64,000 nucleotides of DNA from Rhodoferax ferrireducens (GCA_002083775.1 MTEI01000008.1:94171-158170); one strand, 5' to 3'. Shown: positions 1 to 8,968, counted from the first letter of the stretch. Notes: generated by a model from the sequence alone, not told the origin. Numbers and translations: made by a program.

Positions 1-131
1 TCCTGCAGCGTCTGCAGGCCGCTTTTGGCGTCGCCCGCGTGGGCCACGGTGTAGCCGGACTGGCCCAGGTATTCACACACCATGTGGGCCAGTCGGGCGT
101 CGTCTTCAATCATCAACAGGTGCTGGTTCAT
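1..131 (-). CDS. Response regulator, N-terminal part (truncated by window edge)
   Basis: The reverse strand from the ATG at 129-131 reads MNQHLLMIEDDARLAHMVCE and continues off the window after 43 codons. The IEDD acid pair near residues 8-11 and the following helix pattern are those of a CheY-like receiver domain, most like OmpR-family regulators. The phospho-acceptor aspartate and any DNA-binding domain lie outside the window, so the output cannot be named. It lies downstream of the AmpG-like gene on the same strand, 100 bp away, with a dispersed palindrome between them. Confidence 0.75.
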   Translation of the reverse strand, partial: MNQHLLMIEDDARLAHMVCEYLGQSGYTVAHAGDAKSGLQTLQ

Positions 132-217
132 GGGTTCAGTCTAGTCTGCCGACGCATCAGGGGCTTGTCGTCTGCGTAAAGTTAGGTAAAAAAGCTTGCT
201 ACTGAACACTACGGTTT

Positions 218-262
218 AAATAGCTTACTGCCCTTTATGGACGAGGGCTAGAGGCTATTTTC
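218..262. repeat. Dispersed palindrome, copy A
   Basis: An imperfect hairpin with the arms TGCCCTTTAT and GAGGGCTAGAGGC and the flank ATAGCT. It overlaps the last codons and the stop of the AmpG-like gene. It belongs to the eight-copy family described in the findings (other copies at 8998, 25121, 26472, 29313, 31806, 37530 and 50636). Confidence 0.7.
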
Positions 263-1575
263 AGCCTTGAAGTCAGCCACACCAGCAACAGCACTGGCAC
301 CCCCAGCAAAGCGGTGGCGGTAAAGAAGTTCTGGTATCCAAAGCTGTCCACATAGCTGCCCGAATAACCAGCCAGAAATTTGGGCAGCAGCAGCATCATC
401 GAGCTGAACAAGGCGTACTGCGTGGCGGAATACGCCACATTGGTTAGGCCTGAGAGGTAAGCAATGAACGCCGCCGAGGCAATGCCACTGGCCAGGTTGT
501 CGGCTGAAATCACCCACACCAGCCCGGTCAGATCGTGGCCGCGGGTGCTCAGGTAAGCAAACAGCAGGTTGCTGGCAGCACTCAGCACCGCACCCAGCAT
601 CAGCACTCGCATCACCCCAAAACGCATCGCCAGCACGCCGCCGACAAAGGCACCCACCAGGGTCATGATCACGCCAAACACCTTGGTCACCGCCGCCACC
701 TCGTCCTTGGTGTAACCCATGTCCACATAAAACGGGTTCGCCATGATGCCCATCACCACGTCGCTGATGCGGTAGGTGGCAATCAGCGCCAGGATCAGCG
801 CCGCCTGCCAGCCAAAACGCTTCAGGAAGTCGGCAAACGGCTCGACCAGCGCACCGTGTAACCACTCGGTCACGTTTTTACTCGGTGGCAGCGGGCGGCG
901 CAGCGGCTCGGGCGACAGCAGCACAGTCAGCACGCCCAGCAGCATGCTCGCCGCCATCACCAGATAGGCGGTATGCCACGCGCCATGTTCGTAACCCAGC
1001 ACACCTTCGGTTTGTGCCCGTGCCGCCACCCACAACACACCCGCACCGGCCCAGATCATGGCCAGGCGGTAGCCGGTCTGGTACGACGCGGCCAGCGCTG
1101 CCTGCCGACTCACATCGGCCGATTCGATGCGAAACGCGTCCAGCGCAATGTCTTGTGTGGCCGAGCCAAAAGCCACGGCCAACGCGCCCCAGATCACAGG
1201 GGTCAGCGCCACCTGCGGGTCGTTGAAACTCATTGCCACCAGCCCCACCAAAATCGCCAGCTGCGACAGCAGCAGCCAGCTGCGCCTGCGCCCCAGCAAC
1301 CGCGTCAGCACAGGGATCGGCAGCCGATCCACCAGCGGCGCCCACACCCATTTGAAGGCGTAGGCCAGCCCGACCCAGCTCAGGTAACCAATAGTGGTGC
1401 GGTCAATACCGGCCTCGCGCAGCCAGAAGCTCAAGGTGCCCAGCACCAGCAGCAGCGGCAGCCCGGCCGAAAAACCCAGCAGCAGCATGCGCACCGAGGC
1501 CGGTTCCAGATACACCTTCAGGGTGGCCAGCCAGCCGATCGGTGGCGGCGTGGCCGTGGAGTCGTTCAAAGTCAT
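235..1575 (-). CDS. ampG: AmpG-like MFS permease (muropeptide importer family)
   Basis: A 446-residue polytopic protein with about 12 hydrophobic segments. The first segment and the loop that follows (FSAGLPLLLVLGTLSFWLRE, then a conserved WVWAPLVDR block) are characteristic of AmpG, which carries GlcNAc-anhydroMurNAc peptides into the cytoplasm for cell-wall recycling and beta-lactamase signalling. I chose the ATG at 1575; an in-frame GTG at 1605 would add ten residues and neither start has a clear ribosome site. The length is slightly short of E. coli AmpG. The last residues (IASSPRP) are encoded inside a dispersed palindrome, so the C-terminus appears to have been set by that element. A different MFS substrate is possible. 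Confidence 0.8.
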   Translation of the reverse strand: MTLNDSTATPPPIGWLATLKVYLEPASVRMLLLGFSAGLPLLLVLGTLSFWLREAGIDRTTIGYLSWVGLAYAFKWVWAPLVDRLPIPVLTRLLGRRRSWLLLSQLAILVGLVAMSFNDPQVALTPVIWGALAVAFGSATQDIALDAFRIESADVSRQAALAASYQTGYRLAMIWAGAGVLWVAARAQTEGVLGYEHGAWHTAYLVMAASMLLGVLTVLLSPEPLRRPLPPSKNVTEWLHGALVEPFADFLKRFGWQAALILALIATYRISDVVMGIMANPFYVDMGYTKDEVAAVTKVFGVIMTLVGAFVGGVLAMRFGVMRVLMLGAVLSAASNLLFAYLSTRGHDLTGLVWVISADNLASGIASAAFIAYLSGLTNVAYSATQYALFSSMMLLLPKFLAGYSGSYVDSFGYQNFFTATALLGVPVLLLVWLTSRLKIASSPRP

Positions 1576-1661
1576 CGCGGGATGATAGCGGGGCCGGTTC
1601 GTCACTTGATATTTGGCACCCCGGCCCGATGTGTCAGCTATATCGCCAAACGGGGGTTTCT

Positions 1662-2483
1662 ATGAATGCTGTCCGGCCACCCGCTGTTGCGGGTGCTTTT
1701 TATCCCGAACAGGGGCTGCGCCTGGCGCAAGATGTCCGGGCCATGCTGGCCGAGGCGTCGGCAGACTCCTTGGCCGAACCCGTCGCTGAAGGCGTGCCCA
1801 AAGCGATCATCGTGCCGCACGCCGGCTACATCTATTCAGGCAGCACGGCGGCTTTGGCTTATGCCCGTCTGGCCCCGGCGCGTCACACCATCCGGCGGGT
1901 GGTGTTGCTCGGGCCCGCCCACCGGGTGCCGGTGAGCGGCTTGGCCTTGCCGGGCGACGACTATCTGGTCACACCGCTGGGCCAGGTCGCGGTGGATCAG
2001 GCCGCTGTGGCTCAACTGTCGCGGCTGCCGCAAGTGGTGGTAAGCCGTGCGGTGCATGCGCAAGAGCATTCACTGGAAGTGCAGTTGCCGTTTTTGCAGA
2101 CGGTGCTGGACAACTTCAAGCTGGTCCCGCTGGTGGTGGGTGATGCCAGCCCGCAGGAAGTGGCCGAGGTGCTGGAGCTGTTATGGGGCGGGCCGGAGAC
2201 CCTGATCGTCATCAGCTCCGACCTGTCGCACTATTTGCCCTACCGCACCGCGCAGCAGATCGACCGTCAGACCACGCAAGCGATCCTCGACCTGCGTGGC
2301 CCGCTCAACCACCAGCAAGCCTGTGGCGGCACACCCATCAACGGGCTGCTACTGGCGGCCCGCCACCACGGGCTGCAGCCAGAGTTGCTGGGCTTGTGCA
2401 ATTCGGGCGACACAACCGGCGACACAAGCCGGGTGGTGGGTTACGCCGCGCTGGCCTTCACGCAGGTGCCGTATGTCCACTGA
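1662..2483 (+). CDS. MEMO1-family protein (AmmeMemoRadiSam protein B)
   Basis: A 273-residue protein of the MEMO family, which is structurally related to class III (LigB-type) extradiol dioxygenases. Visible family landmarks are RPPAVAGAFYP at the N-terminus, VPHAGYIYSG, GPAHR, the HSLEVQLPFL segment and SSDLSHY, which supply the conserved His and Asp positions. I start at the ATG at 1662, where homology begins; the open frame extends further upstream without similarity. It is the first gene of a tight three-gene set: its stop overlaps the next start by 11 bp. The bacterial role of the set is not established; human MEMO1 has been linked to redox and iron biology. Confidence 0.9.
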   Translation: MNAVRPPAVAGAFYPEQGLRLAQDVRAMLAEASADSLAEPVAEGVPKAIIVPHAGYIYSGSTAALAYARLAPARHTIRRVVLLGPAHRVPVSGLALPGDDYLVTPLGQVAVDQAAVAQLSRLPQVVVSRAVHAQEHSLEVQLPFLQTVLDNFKLVPLVVGDASPQEVAEVLELLWGGPETLIVISSDLSHYLPYRTAQQIDRQTTQAILDLRGPLNHQQACGGTPINGLLLAARHHGLQPELLGLCNSGDTTGDTSRVVGYAALAFTQVPYVH

Positions 2484-3072
2484 CACCACCCCGCACGGCG
2501 AACCTGCCAACCCGCAGGCACTGGGCGCCAGTCTGTTGCGCATCGCCCGCGCCAGCATCGCCACTGCCCTGGGGCACCCGATGGATGCTGCCGAAGACAC
2601 CCCCGGTCTGCAAGCGCCGGGTGCCTGTTTCGTCACCCTGACCCAGCACGGGCAATTGCGCGGCTGCATTGGTTCGCTGGAAGCAAGGCGCAGCTTGTTG
2701 GCCGATGTCAAAGCCAACGCCGTGGCCGCCGCCCTGCACGACACCCGTTTTGCCCCCCTGAGTCTGGCCGAACTTGAGCACACCGATCTTGAGGTGTCGG
2801 TGCTGTCACCCATGCAAGCGATCCACTTCCAGAGTGAAGCCGATGCGCTGGCGCAACTGCGCCCGGGTGTCGATGGTGTGGTATTCGAGTACGGGTCTTA
2901 CCGCAGCACGTTTTTGCCGCAAGTGTGGGCGCAGTTGCCAGATGCGCGTGACTTCATGGCGCACCTCAAGCGCAAAGCCGGGCTGCCCGCGGACTTCTGG
3001 GCGGCTGGCGTGTGCCTGCAACGCTACACCGTGCAGCCTTGGCACGAGCCTCGAACCACAAGGGGGTCATGA
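2473..3072 (+). CDS. AMMECR1-domain protein (AmmeMemoRadiSam protein A)
   Basis: A 199-residue protein consisting almost wholly of an AMMECR1 domain. The hallmark LRGCIGSL motif is present at about residue 62, followed by the family pattern of a DTRF segment, an ELEHTDLEVSVL strand and a C-terminal block with FLPQVW. The domain has been proposed to act on nucleic acid or proteins, but no biochemical function is settled. It overlaps the MEMO-like gene upstream by 11 bp, and its stop codon overlaps the ATG of the radical SAM gene, which implies translational coupling and joint function. Confidence 0.9.
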   Translation: MSTDTTPHGEPANPQALGASLLRIARASIATALGHPMDAAEDTPGLQAPGACFVTLTQHGQLRGCIGSLEARRSLLADVKANAVAAALHDTRFAPLSLAELEHTDLEVSVLSPMQAIHFQSEADALAQLRPGVDGVVFEYGSYRSTFLPQVWAQLPDARDFMAHLKRKAGLPADFWAAGVCLQRYTVQPWHEPRTTRGS

Positions 3073-4148
3073 TGGAAGCATCCAGCTGCCCGGCGCGCTA
3101 CTGGCACGCTCTGTCTGATGGCCGCCTGCAATGCGACCTGTGCCCGCGCGACTGCAAATTGCACGAGGGCCAGCGTGGCGCGTGTTTTGTGCGCATGCGC
3201 GAGGGCGACCAGATGATCCTGACCACCTTTGGCCGCTCGTCTGGCTTTTGCATCGACCCCATCGAAAAAAAACCGCTGAACCACTTTTACCCCGGCTCCA
3301 GCGTGCTGTCCTTTGGCACAGCAGGCTGCAACCTGGCGTGCAAGTTTTGCCAGAACTGGGACATCAGCAAATCCCGCGACATGGACAGCCTGATGTCGCA
3401 AGCCTCGCCCGAAGCCATTGCCAACGAGGCCGTCAGATATGGCTGCAAGAGCGTCGCTTTCACCTACAACGACCCGGTGATTTTTGCCGAATACGCCATG
3501 GACACGGCCGATGCCTGCCATGCCATGGGCATCAAAACCGTGGCCGTGACCGCGGGCTACATCCACGACCAGCCGCGGCGGGACTTTTTCGCCAAGATCG
3601 ACGCCACCAACGTCGACCTGAAAGCCTTCACCGACGACTTCTATTTCAAACTCACCGGCTCCCACCTGCAACCAGTGCTCGACACGCTCCTCTATTTGAA
3701 GCATGAAACCAAGGTTTGGTTTGAGCTGACCACCCTTTTGATCCCTGGCCATAACGACTCGAACGAGGAGCTGGGCGCGTTGTCCAGCTGGGTGATGCGC
3801 GAGCTGGGCCCCGATGTACCCTTGCATTTTTCGGCCTTCCACCCCGACTACAAAATGCCCGACGTGCCTGCCACGCCGCCTGCCACCCTGGTTCGCGCCC
3901 GCAACATCGCCCTGAAGGCGGGCCTGCACCACGTCTATACCGGCAACGTGCACAACACCGAGGGCGACACCACCTACTGTGCCAACTGCCATGCTCCTCT
4001 GATCGAGCGCGATTGGTACCAGATCAACCGCTACCGGCTCACCGCCAAGGGCTGCTGCCCAGACTGCGGCACCGCGCTGGCCGGTTGCTTTGATGCCCAG
4101 GCGGGCCACTTTGGCCGCCAATGCATCCCGCTGTCCATGGGCTATTGA
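3069..4148 (+). CDS. AmmeMemoRadiSam system radical SAM protein
   Basis: A 359-residue radical SAM enzyme of the PflA-related family that partners AMMECR1 and MEMO proteins. The cluster-binding motif CNLACKFC supplies C87, C91 and C94 counted from the ATG at 3069. An N-terminal Cys set (C22, C25, C29, C39) and a C-terminal CANC/CCPDC set suggest further metal sites, as is usual in this family. The start overlaps the AMMECR1 stop (ATGA). The enzyme should cleave S-adenosylmethionine reductively to start a radical reaction; its substrate, possibly one of the two partner proteins, is unknown. Confidence 0.92.
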   Translation: MMEASSCPARYWHALSDGRLQCDLCPRDCKLHEGQRGACFVRMREGDQMILTTFGRSSGFCIDPIEKKPLNHFYPGSSVLSFGTAGCNLACKFCQNWDISKSRDMDSLMSQASPEAIANEAVRYGCKSVAFTYNDPVIFAEYAMDTADACHAMGIKTVAVTAGYIHDQPRRDFFAKIDATNVDLKAFTDDFYFKLTGSHLQPVLDTLLYLKHETKVWFELTTLLIPGHNDSNEELGALSSWVMRELGPDVPLHFSAFHPDYKMPDVPATPPATLVRARNIALKAGLHHVYTGNVHNTEGDTTYCANCHAPLIERDWYQINRYRLTAKGCCPDCGTALAGCFDAQAGHFGRQCIPLSMGY

Positions 4149-4182
4149 CGGTTGGCCGGGCCCTTGTGCCGCACCCAGGCAG

Positions 4183-5010
4183 TTACCGCGGGGCGCGCAA
4201 GCTTTGCACCCTGGCCTGCAAGGCAGCGGGGTTGATCACACCAAAGTGGGCATCCACCTGCCGACCGCTGGCATCAAAAAACAGCGTGGTGGGCAACCCC
4301 TGAGAACCTACGGCCGGGCCCAGGCTGCGGCCAGAGTCCAGCCAGACGTTTTGCAGTGCCAAACCAGAGCGCTGCAAGTAAGCCTGAACCACCGGCAGCG
4401 ACTCGCCCTGATTGACAAAAACGAACTGGACGGCGGGCTCGCGCTGCTGCGCCGCAGCCAGATCAGGCATCTCTGCGCGGCACGGGCCGCACCAGGTGGC
4501 CCACAGATTGACCACGGCGGGTTGGCCGCGGATGACATCCGGCAGGCTGCGCGTTTGTCCGGTGGTGGCATGGGTCAGCATCACCACCGGTGCCTGCGGC
4601 CGCCAAACGCCGCCATCCACCCACCACACCGCCGCAGTGGCCCCACCCCAGAGGACGCCGCCAGTCACAGCGGCCAGACCCAATGCCTTTCTGGCGACCG
4701 GCCACCGCCAGGCGCGCCAAGCCAACCACGCACCGCCCCCTGCCAGCCCGGCCACAGCCAGCCAGCCACCGTCACGCAAGTCCAACACGGTCCACGGTGT
4801 GGCCAGATAGAAGCTGGCGTAAGGCAAGACAAAACCGATGCGGGCGGCCAGCAGCCCCAGCAGCAACGCACCCCACACCGTGTTTTCAGCTTTGGCCCGG
4901 TCTTCCCGAACTACCTGGCGGCCCGCCACGCTGGCCGCGGCCCACACCGACAGCAGCAAGATCAAGGGCGCCACCGGCAAGGCCAGCGGGCCAAGGGATA
5001 CCGACAACAT
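4183..5010 (-). CDS. Membrane-anchored TlpA-like thiol-disulfide reductase with an Lgt-like membrane domain
   Basis: A 275-residue protein. Residues 1-130 hold four or so hydrophobic segments with a stretch (about 50-85) that resembles prolipoprotein diacylglyceryl transferase (Lgt), although the catalytic Lgt signature is not recognisable. Residues 140-275 form a TlpA/ResA-like thioredoxin fold with the WCGPC active site (C174 and C177) and a cis-proline region at LPTT. The layout places the redox domain in the periplasm, where it would reduce disulfides, for example during cytochrome c maturation. It converges on the radical SAM gene, with 34 bp between the stops. Confidence 0.8.
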   Translation of the reverse strand: MLSVSLGPLALPVAPLILLLSVWAAASVAGRQVVREDRAKAENTVWGALLLGLLAARIGFVLPYASFYLATPWTVLDLRDGGWLAVAGLAGGGAWLAWRAWRWPVARKALGLAAVTGGVLWGGATAAVWWVDGGVWRPQAPVVMLTHATTGQTRSLPDVIRGQPAVVNLWATWCGPCRAEMPDLAAAQQREPAVQFVFVNQGESLPVVQAYLQRSGLALQNVWLDSGRSLGPAVGSQGLPTTLFFDASGRQVDAHFGVINPAALQARVQSLRAPR

Positions 5011-5030
5011 GCGCCAGCCGCCGGGTCAGC

Positions 5031-6416
5031 TCAGGCCTTCTGGGTTTCCAGCGCCGGGGTATGTTTGCGCAAGCCCAGCGTCAGCAGCAGCATGAGCACC
5101 ATCAACCCGGCCACCACCTCATAGGCCATGCTGAAGCCTTGCGCGCCCTCGCCACCAAAATCGGCCAGTGCGCCGATGGCCGCCGCCGACAACAAGGTGC
5201 CGACACTGGTGAAGATATTGATCAACCCCTGCGCGGTACCCCGAAAAGCCAGCGGCGCCTCTTCAATGGCGATGGTGCGCAGCGCGCCACTCACCACCAC
5301 ACCCACCCCCATGCCCACTGGCATGGTGGCCAGCAGAAACCCCCACAAGCCAAACCCGGTCAGGGCGGATGCGCCATAACCGATGCTGAGCAGGGCAAAA
5401 CCCGCGATGATCAACGTGCGCGCGCCCAACCGGTTGAGCAGACGCCCGGCGCCCATCGACCCGATGATCGAGCACACCACCATGGGCAGCAGCACAAAAC
5501 CGGCGTTTTCACGCGCCACACCATAGGCCAGCGTGGCAATGGACGTCAAGAAAACCACACTCCCCATGCCAAACCCGGCACCCAGCGTCAAAAAGTACGT
5601 CAGCGACAGTTGCCGGTTGGCAAACATCGACACGGGCACCAGAGGCTGGCGGGCGCGTTTTTCCACCCAGATGAACAGCGGCAGCAGCAGCACCATCGCC
5701 ACCAGCGTGTAAGGCCACAGCGTCAGGCCCATCATGTCGTCCAGAATCTGCGTCACCGTGGCCACCAGCGCGGCCAGCAGCAGCACCAGAATCACAATGC
5801 CGCGCCAGTCCAGCGGTGGCAGCGGGCCCTCGGGGCGCTGGCTTGGCAGGGCGCGCGCGCCCAGGTAAAGCACGTAGGCAGCAATGGGCAGGTTCGCCAG
5901 AAAGATCCAGTGCCAGTTCAGGGTGACCATGACCAGCCCGGCCAGCGGCGGGCCCAGCACAAACGCCATGCCGTAGGTGGCGCCGATCAGGCCCAGCGCG
6001 CGCCCGCGCTCCTTGGGCGGCAGCGCATCGGCAATCACCGCGCTGGCGGTGGGAATGATGCCGCCGCCACCAATACCCTGAATGGCCCGGCCCAGCACCA
6101 CCATCCAGAAGCTCGGCGCCAAAGCAATCACCAGCGAACCCAGGGCGAACAGCGTGATGCTGATCATGTAGATCGGGCGGCGTCCATAGCGGTCACCCAG
6201 GCTAGCCAGCGGTGCGGTGCTGCTCAAAGACGACAGGATGAAAGCGATCATCACCAGCCCGACCTGCCGGTTGTCAATCTGGAAGACCTCGCGCAGGGCG
6301 GGGATGACCGGGGCGATGATGGCCGTGTCCAGCGCCGACATGAAGACGCCAATGAACAGCACCGTCATCAGGCGCCGGTACGCTGGGGTACCGGCAGGAA
6401 TGGAAGCAGACGACAT
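5031..6416 (-). CDS. MFS drug-exporter family transporter
   Basis: A 461-residue polytopic protein with about 14 predicted membrane segments. The first segment contains SALDTAIIAPVIPALRE, and a typical motif A (LGDRYGRRP) follows near residue 80, both as in the EmrB/QacA and Bmr-like proton-coupled exporters. I start at the ATG at 6416, which has a GGAG ribosome site 5 bases upstream; an in-frame codon at 6437 would add seven residues. It ends 20 bp from the start of the TlpA-like gene, so the two may be cotranscribed. The substrate cannot be told from sequence. Confidence 0.85.
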   Translation of the reverse strand: MSSASIPAGTPAYRRLMTVLFIGVFMSALDTAIIAPVIPALREVFQIDNRQVGLVMIAFILSSLSSTAPLASLGDRYGRRPIYMISITLFALGSLVIALAPSFWMVVLGRAIQGIGGGGIIPTASAVIADALPPKERGRALGLIGATYGMAFVLGPPLAGLVMVTLNWHWIFLANLPIAAYVLYLGARALPSQRPEGPLPPLDWRGIVILVLLLAALVATVTQILDDMMGLTLWPYTLVAMVLLLPLFIWVEKRARQPLVPVSMFANRQLSLTYFLTLGAGFGMGSVVFLTSIATLAYGVARENAGFVLLPMVVCSIIGSMGAGRLLNRLGARTLIIAGFALLSIGYGASALTGFGLWGFLLATMPVGMGVGVVVSGALRTIAIEEAPLAFRGTAQGLINIFTSVGTLLSAAAIGALADFGGEGAQGFSMAYEVVAGLMVLMLLLTLGLRKHTPALETQKA

Positions 6417-6650
6417 CAAAACTCCGCGAAAGGCCAAAAAGGCACTTGAAAAGTGGGGCAGTGTAGTGTTTTTGGCCGATTTCAGCCTGCGTCTTCATCA
6501 TCGGCGCCAGCCGTCTTGCCTGTCACCAGACCCCAGCGGCCTCACTGAACCTCTCCAATAACCCATAGAATTTGACGCAACCAGCCGCTTGTTGCTGGCG
6601 AGGTTTCATCACAACGCATCCGCAGCGGGTGCTTTACAGGGCAAACCAGC

Positions 6651-7886
6651 ATGAACTTCATCATCATTGGTGCCGGTGCCGCAGGCGTGCGGGCCGCCGA
6701 GACATTGCGCGAGAACGCGCCCCAGGCCAGCATCACCCTGATCAGCGGTGAGCCGGGTGAGCCGTATGCACGCATGGCCATTCCGTACATCCTGGCCGGC
6801 GCCATCGGCGAAGACGGTGCCCGCCAGCGCCGCTCAAACCAGCACCTGGAGTCACTTGGCATCCACTACGTTCACGGCCAGGTGCGCCAAGTGCACGCCG
6901 GGCCAGATGGCGGCCAGGTGGAACTGGCTGACGGCACGCGCCTGCCTTACAACGAGTTGCTGGTGGCCACCGGTTCATCCCCCAGCCTGCCGCCGCTGCC
7001 AGGCACCGATCTGCCCGGTGTGGTGACCTGCTGGACGCTGGAAGACGCCCGCCAGATTGCCGCCCAACTGAAGCCGGGCGCACGCATCGTGCTGCTGGGT
7101 GCCGGTTTTGTGGCGGGGGTGATCATGAAATCGCTGGTGGCCAGCGGCGCGCACCTGTCGGTGGTGGCCGGGCGCTCCGGGCAAATCCTGCGCTCGATGA
7201 TGACCCCGGTGGGCAGCAGCATGCTGCAGCGCTGGCTGGAGGCCCGTGGGGTGGACGTGATCACCAGCGGCCAGAGCCTGCGCATCGAACCCGGCCCGCG
7301 GCTGGTGATGGACACCCGTACGCTGGAGGCCGACCTGATCATCCTGGCCACCGGCGTGCAGCCCAACGTGGCGTTTTTACAAGGCACCGGGGTCGAGGTG
7401 CGCAGCGGTGTAGTGGTCGACGACCACATGCGCACCAGCGTGCCGCACATTTACGCGGCGGGCGACGTGGCGCAAGGCCGCGATTTCTCCACTGGCGAAT
7501 GGGTGGTGCATGCGCTGCAACCCACCGCCACCGAACACGGCCGTTTTGCCGCGCTCAACATGGCCGGCCAGCACGTGCCCTACCGCGGCAGCCTGAGCAT
7601 GAACGTGCTCGACACCCTGGGCCTGATCTCGCACACCTTCGGCCAGTGGCAAGGTGCCGCCGGGGGTGAAACCACCGAGGTGGTAGACGAGGCCAACTTC
7701 ATCTACACCCGGCTTTGCTTCCAGGGCGACCAGCTGGTGGGCGCCATCACCATCGGCCACCCACAGCATGTGGGCGCCATCCGCGGGCTGATCCAGTCGC
7801 ACCGCCATCTGGGCGAGTGGAAAGAGCAGCTGATGGCCAACCCACAGCTGCTGATGGACGCCTTTGTGGCGTTAAATCAGGGCTGA
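6651..7886 (+). CDS. FAD-dependent NAD(P)H oxidoreductase (NirB N-domain / rubredoxin reductase type)
   Basis: A 411-residue pyridine nucleotide-disulfide oxidoreductase without the redox disulfide. The FAD-binding GAGAAG is at residues 8-13, a second dinucleotide motif (LGAGFVAG) lies near residue 150, and the FAD ribityl motif is at IYAAGDVAQG. The family includes NirB N-terminal domains, NADH:rubredoxin or ferredoxin reductases and NADH oxidases; the electron acceptor here is not encoded nearby. The gene diverges from the MFS exporter across 234 bp and is followed after 53 bp by isocitrate dehydrogenase. Confidence 0.82.
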   Translation: MNFIIIGAGAAGVRAAETLRENAPQASITLISGEPGEPYARMAIPYILAGAIGEDGARQRRSNQHLESLGIHYVHGQVRQVHAGPDGGQVELADGTRLPYNELLVATGSSPSLPPLPGTDLPGVVTCWTLEDARQIAAQLKPGARIVLLGAGFVAGVIMKSLVASGAHLSVVAGRSGQILRSMMTPVGSSMLQRWLEARGVDVITSGQSLRIEPGPRLVMDTRTLEADLIILATGVQPNVAFLQGTGVEVRSGVVVDDHMRTSVPHIYAAGDVAQGRDFSTGEWVVHALQPTATEHGRFAALNMAGQHVPYRGSLSMNVLDTLGLISHTFGQWQGAAGGETTEVVDEANFIYTRLCFQGDQLVGAITIGHPQHVGAIRGLIQSHRHLGEWKEQLMANPQLLMDAFVALNQG

Positions 7887-7939
7887 ACACGGCCACTGGC
7901 AGCCTCCCTTTTTGTCAGTCAATCAACCAGGACCCCATC

Positions 7940-8968
7940 ATGTCAACACCCATTGCAGCCACGCTGATCCCCGGCGACGGTATCGGTCCCGAGATCATGG
8001 ACGCCACGCTGGCCGTCCTTGACGCTTTAGGCGCCCCGTTCGTCTGGGAGCGGCAAGTGGCCGGCCTCGAAGGGGTCAAGGTCGCTGGCGACCCGTTGCC
8101 CAACGCCACGCTCGACAGCATCCGGCGCACCCGGCTGGCACTCAAAGGCCCGCTGGAAACCCCATCAGGCGGTGGTTACCGCTCCTCCAACGTGCGCCTG
8201 CGCGAAGAGTTTCAGCTCTACGCCAACCTGCGCCCGGCCCGCACCATCATCCCTGGCGGGCGCTTTGACAACATTGACCTGGTGGTAGTGCGCGAAAACC
8301 TGGAAGGCCTGTACATCGGCCACGAGCACTATGTGAAGATCGACGACGACCCGCACGCTGTGGCCATGGCCACCGGCATCAACACCCGCGCGGGCGGGCG
8401 CCGCCTGCTCGAATTCGCGTTTGACCATGCCGTGGCCACGGGCCGCAAAAAGGTCACCATCGTGCACAAGGCCAACATCATGAAGGCGCTGACCGGCATC
8501 TTCCTCGACACCGGCCTGAAGCTCTATGAAGACAAATACAAGGGCAAGTTTGAACTCGACACCGTGATCATCGACGCCTGCGCGATGAAGCTGGTACTCA
8601 ACCCCTGGCAGTTTGACATGCTGGTGACCACCAACCTGTTTGGCGACATCCTGTCCGACCTGGTGGCGGGACTGGTGGGTGGTTTGGGCATGGCACCCGG
8701 CGCCAATATTGGGGCCGATGCCGCCATTTTTGAAGCTGTGCACGGCTCTGCGCCGGACATTGCCGGCAAAGGCCTGGCCAACCCGATTGCCCTGATGTTG
8801 GCCGCCGCCATGATGCTTGACCACGTCAAGCTGCCCGCCATGGCCACCCAATTGCGCACGGCCATTGACAAGACGCTCAACGTCGACGGGGTGCGCACGG
8901 GTGACTTGGGTGGCCAAGCCAGCACGGCAGAATTCACCCAGGCGATGATCCGGCGCATCCAAGGCTGA
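7940..8968 (+). CDS. NAD-dependent isocitrate dehydrogenase (IDH/IMDH family)
   Basis: A 342-residue beta-decarboxylating dehydrogenase. The substrate loop YANLRPARTIIPGGRFDNID, the VRENLEGLYIGHEH segment, the Lys of HKANIMK and the TTNLFGDILSDL metal-binding block match the short, homo-oligomeric bacterial isocitrate dehydrogenases that resemble eukaryotic NAD-IDH subunits. It would oxidise isocitrate to 2-oxoglutarate in the TCA cycle. Homoisocitrate or 3-isopropylmalate dehydrogenase is less likely because of the YANLRP loop. I use the ATG at 7940. Confidence 0.88.
   Translation: MSTPIAATLIPGDGIGPEIMDATLAVLDALGAPFVWERQVAGLEGVKVAGDPLPNATLDSIRRTRLALKGPLETPSGGGYRSSNVRLREEFQLYANLRPARTIIPGGRFDNIDLVVVRENLEGLYIGHEHYVKIDDDPHAVAMATGINTRAGGRRLLEFAFDHAVATGRKKVTIVHKANIMKALTGIFLDTGLKLYEDKYKGKFELDTVIIDACAMKLVLNPWQFDMLVTTNLFGDILSDLVAGLVGGLGMAPGANIGADAAIFEAVHGSAPDIAGKGLANPIALMLAAAMMLDHVKLPAMATQLRTAIDKTLNVDGVRTGDLGGQASTAEFTQAMIRRIQG

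Noticed and set aside
3024..4121. A 365-codon minus-strand frame
   Set aside because: It mirrors the radical SAM gene, whose CxxxCxxC motif and family pattern are unmistakable.
4590..6449. A 619-codon open frame on the plus strand
   Set aside because: It is antisense to the TlpA-like and MFS genes, and its translation is a Gln/His/Arg-rich low-complexity sequence typical of the shadow frame in GC-rich DNA.
7940..8968. Isopropylmalate dehydrogenase (LeuB) as an alternative for the IDH gene
   Set aside because: The YANLRPARTIIPGG loop and the GLYIGHEH segment are those of NAD-isocitrate dehydrogenases, and no leuC or leuD gene is near.
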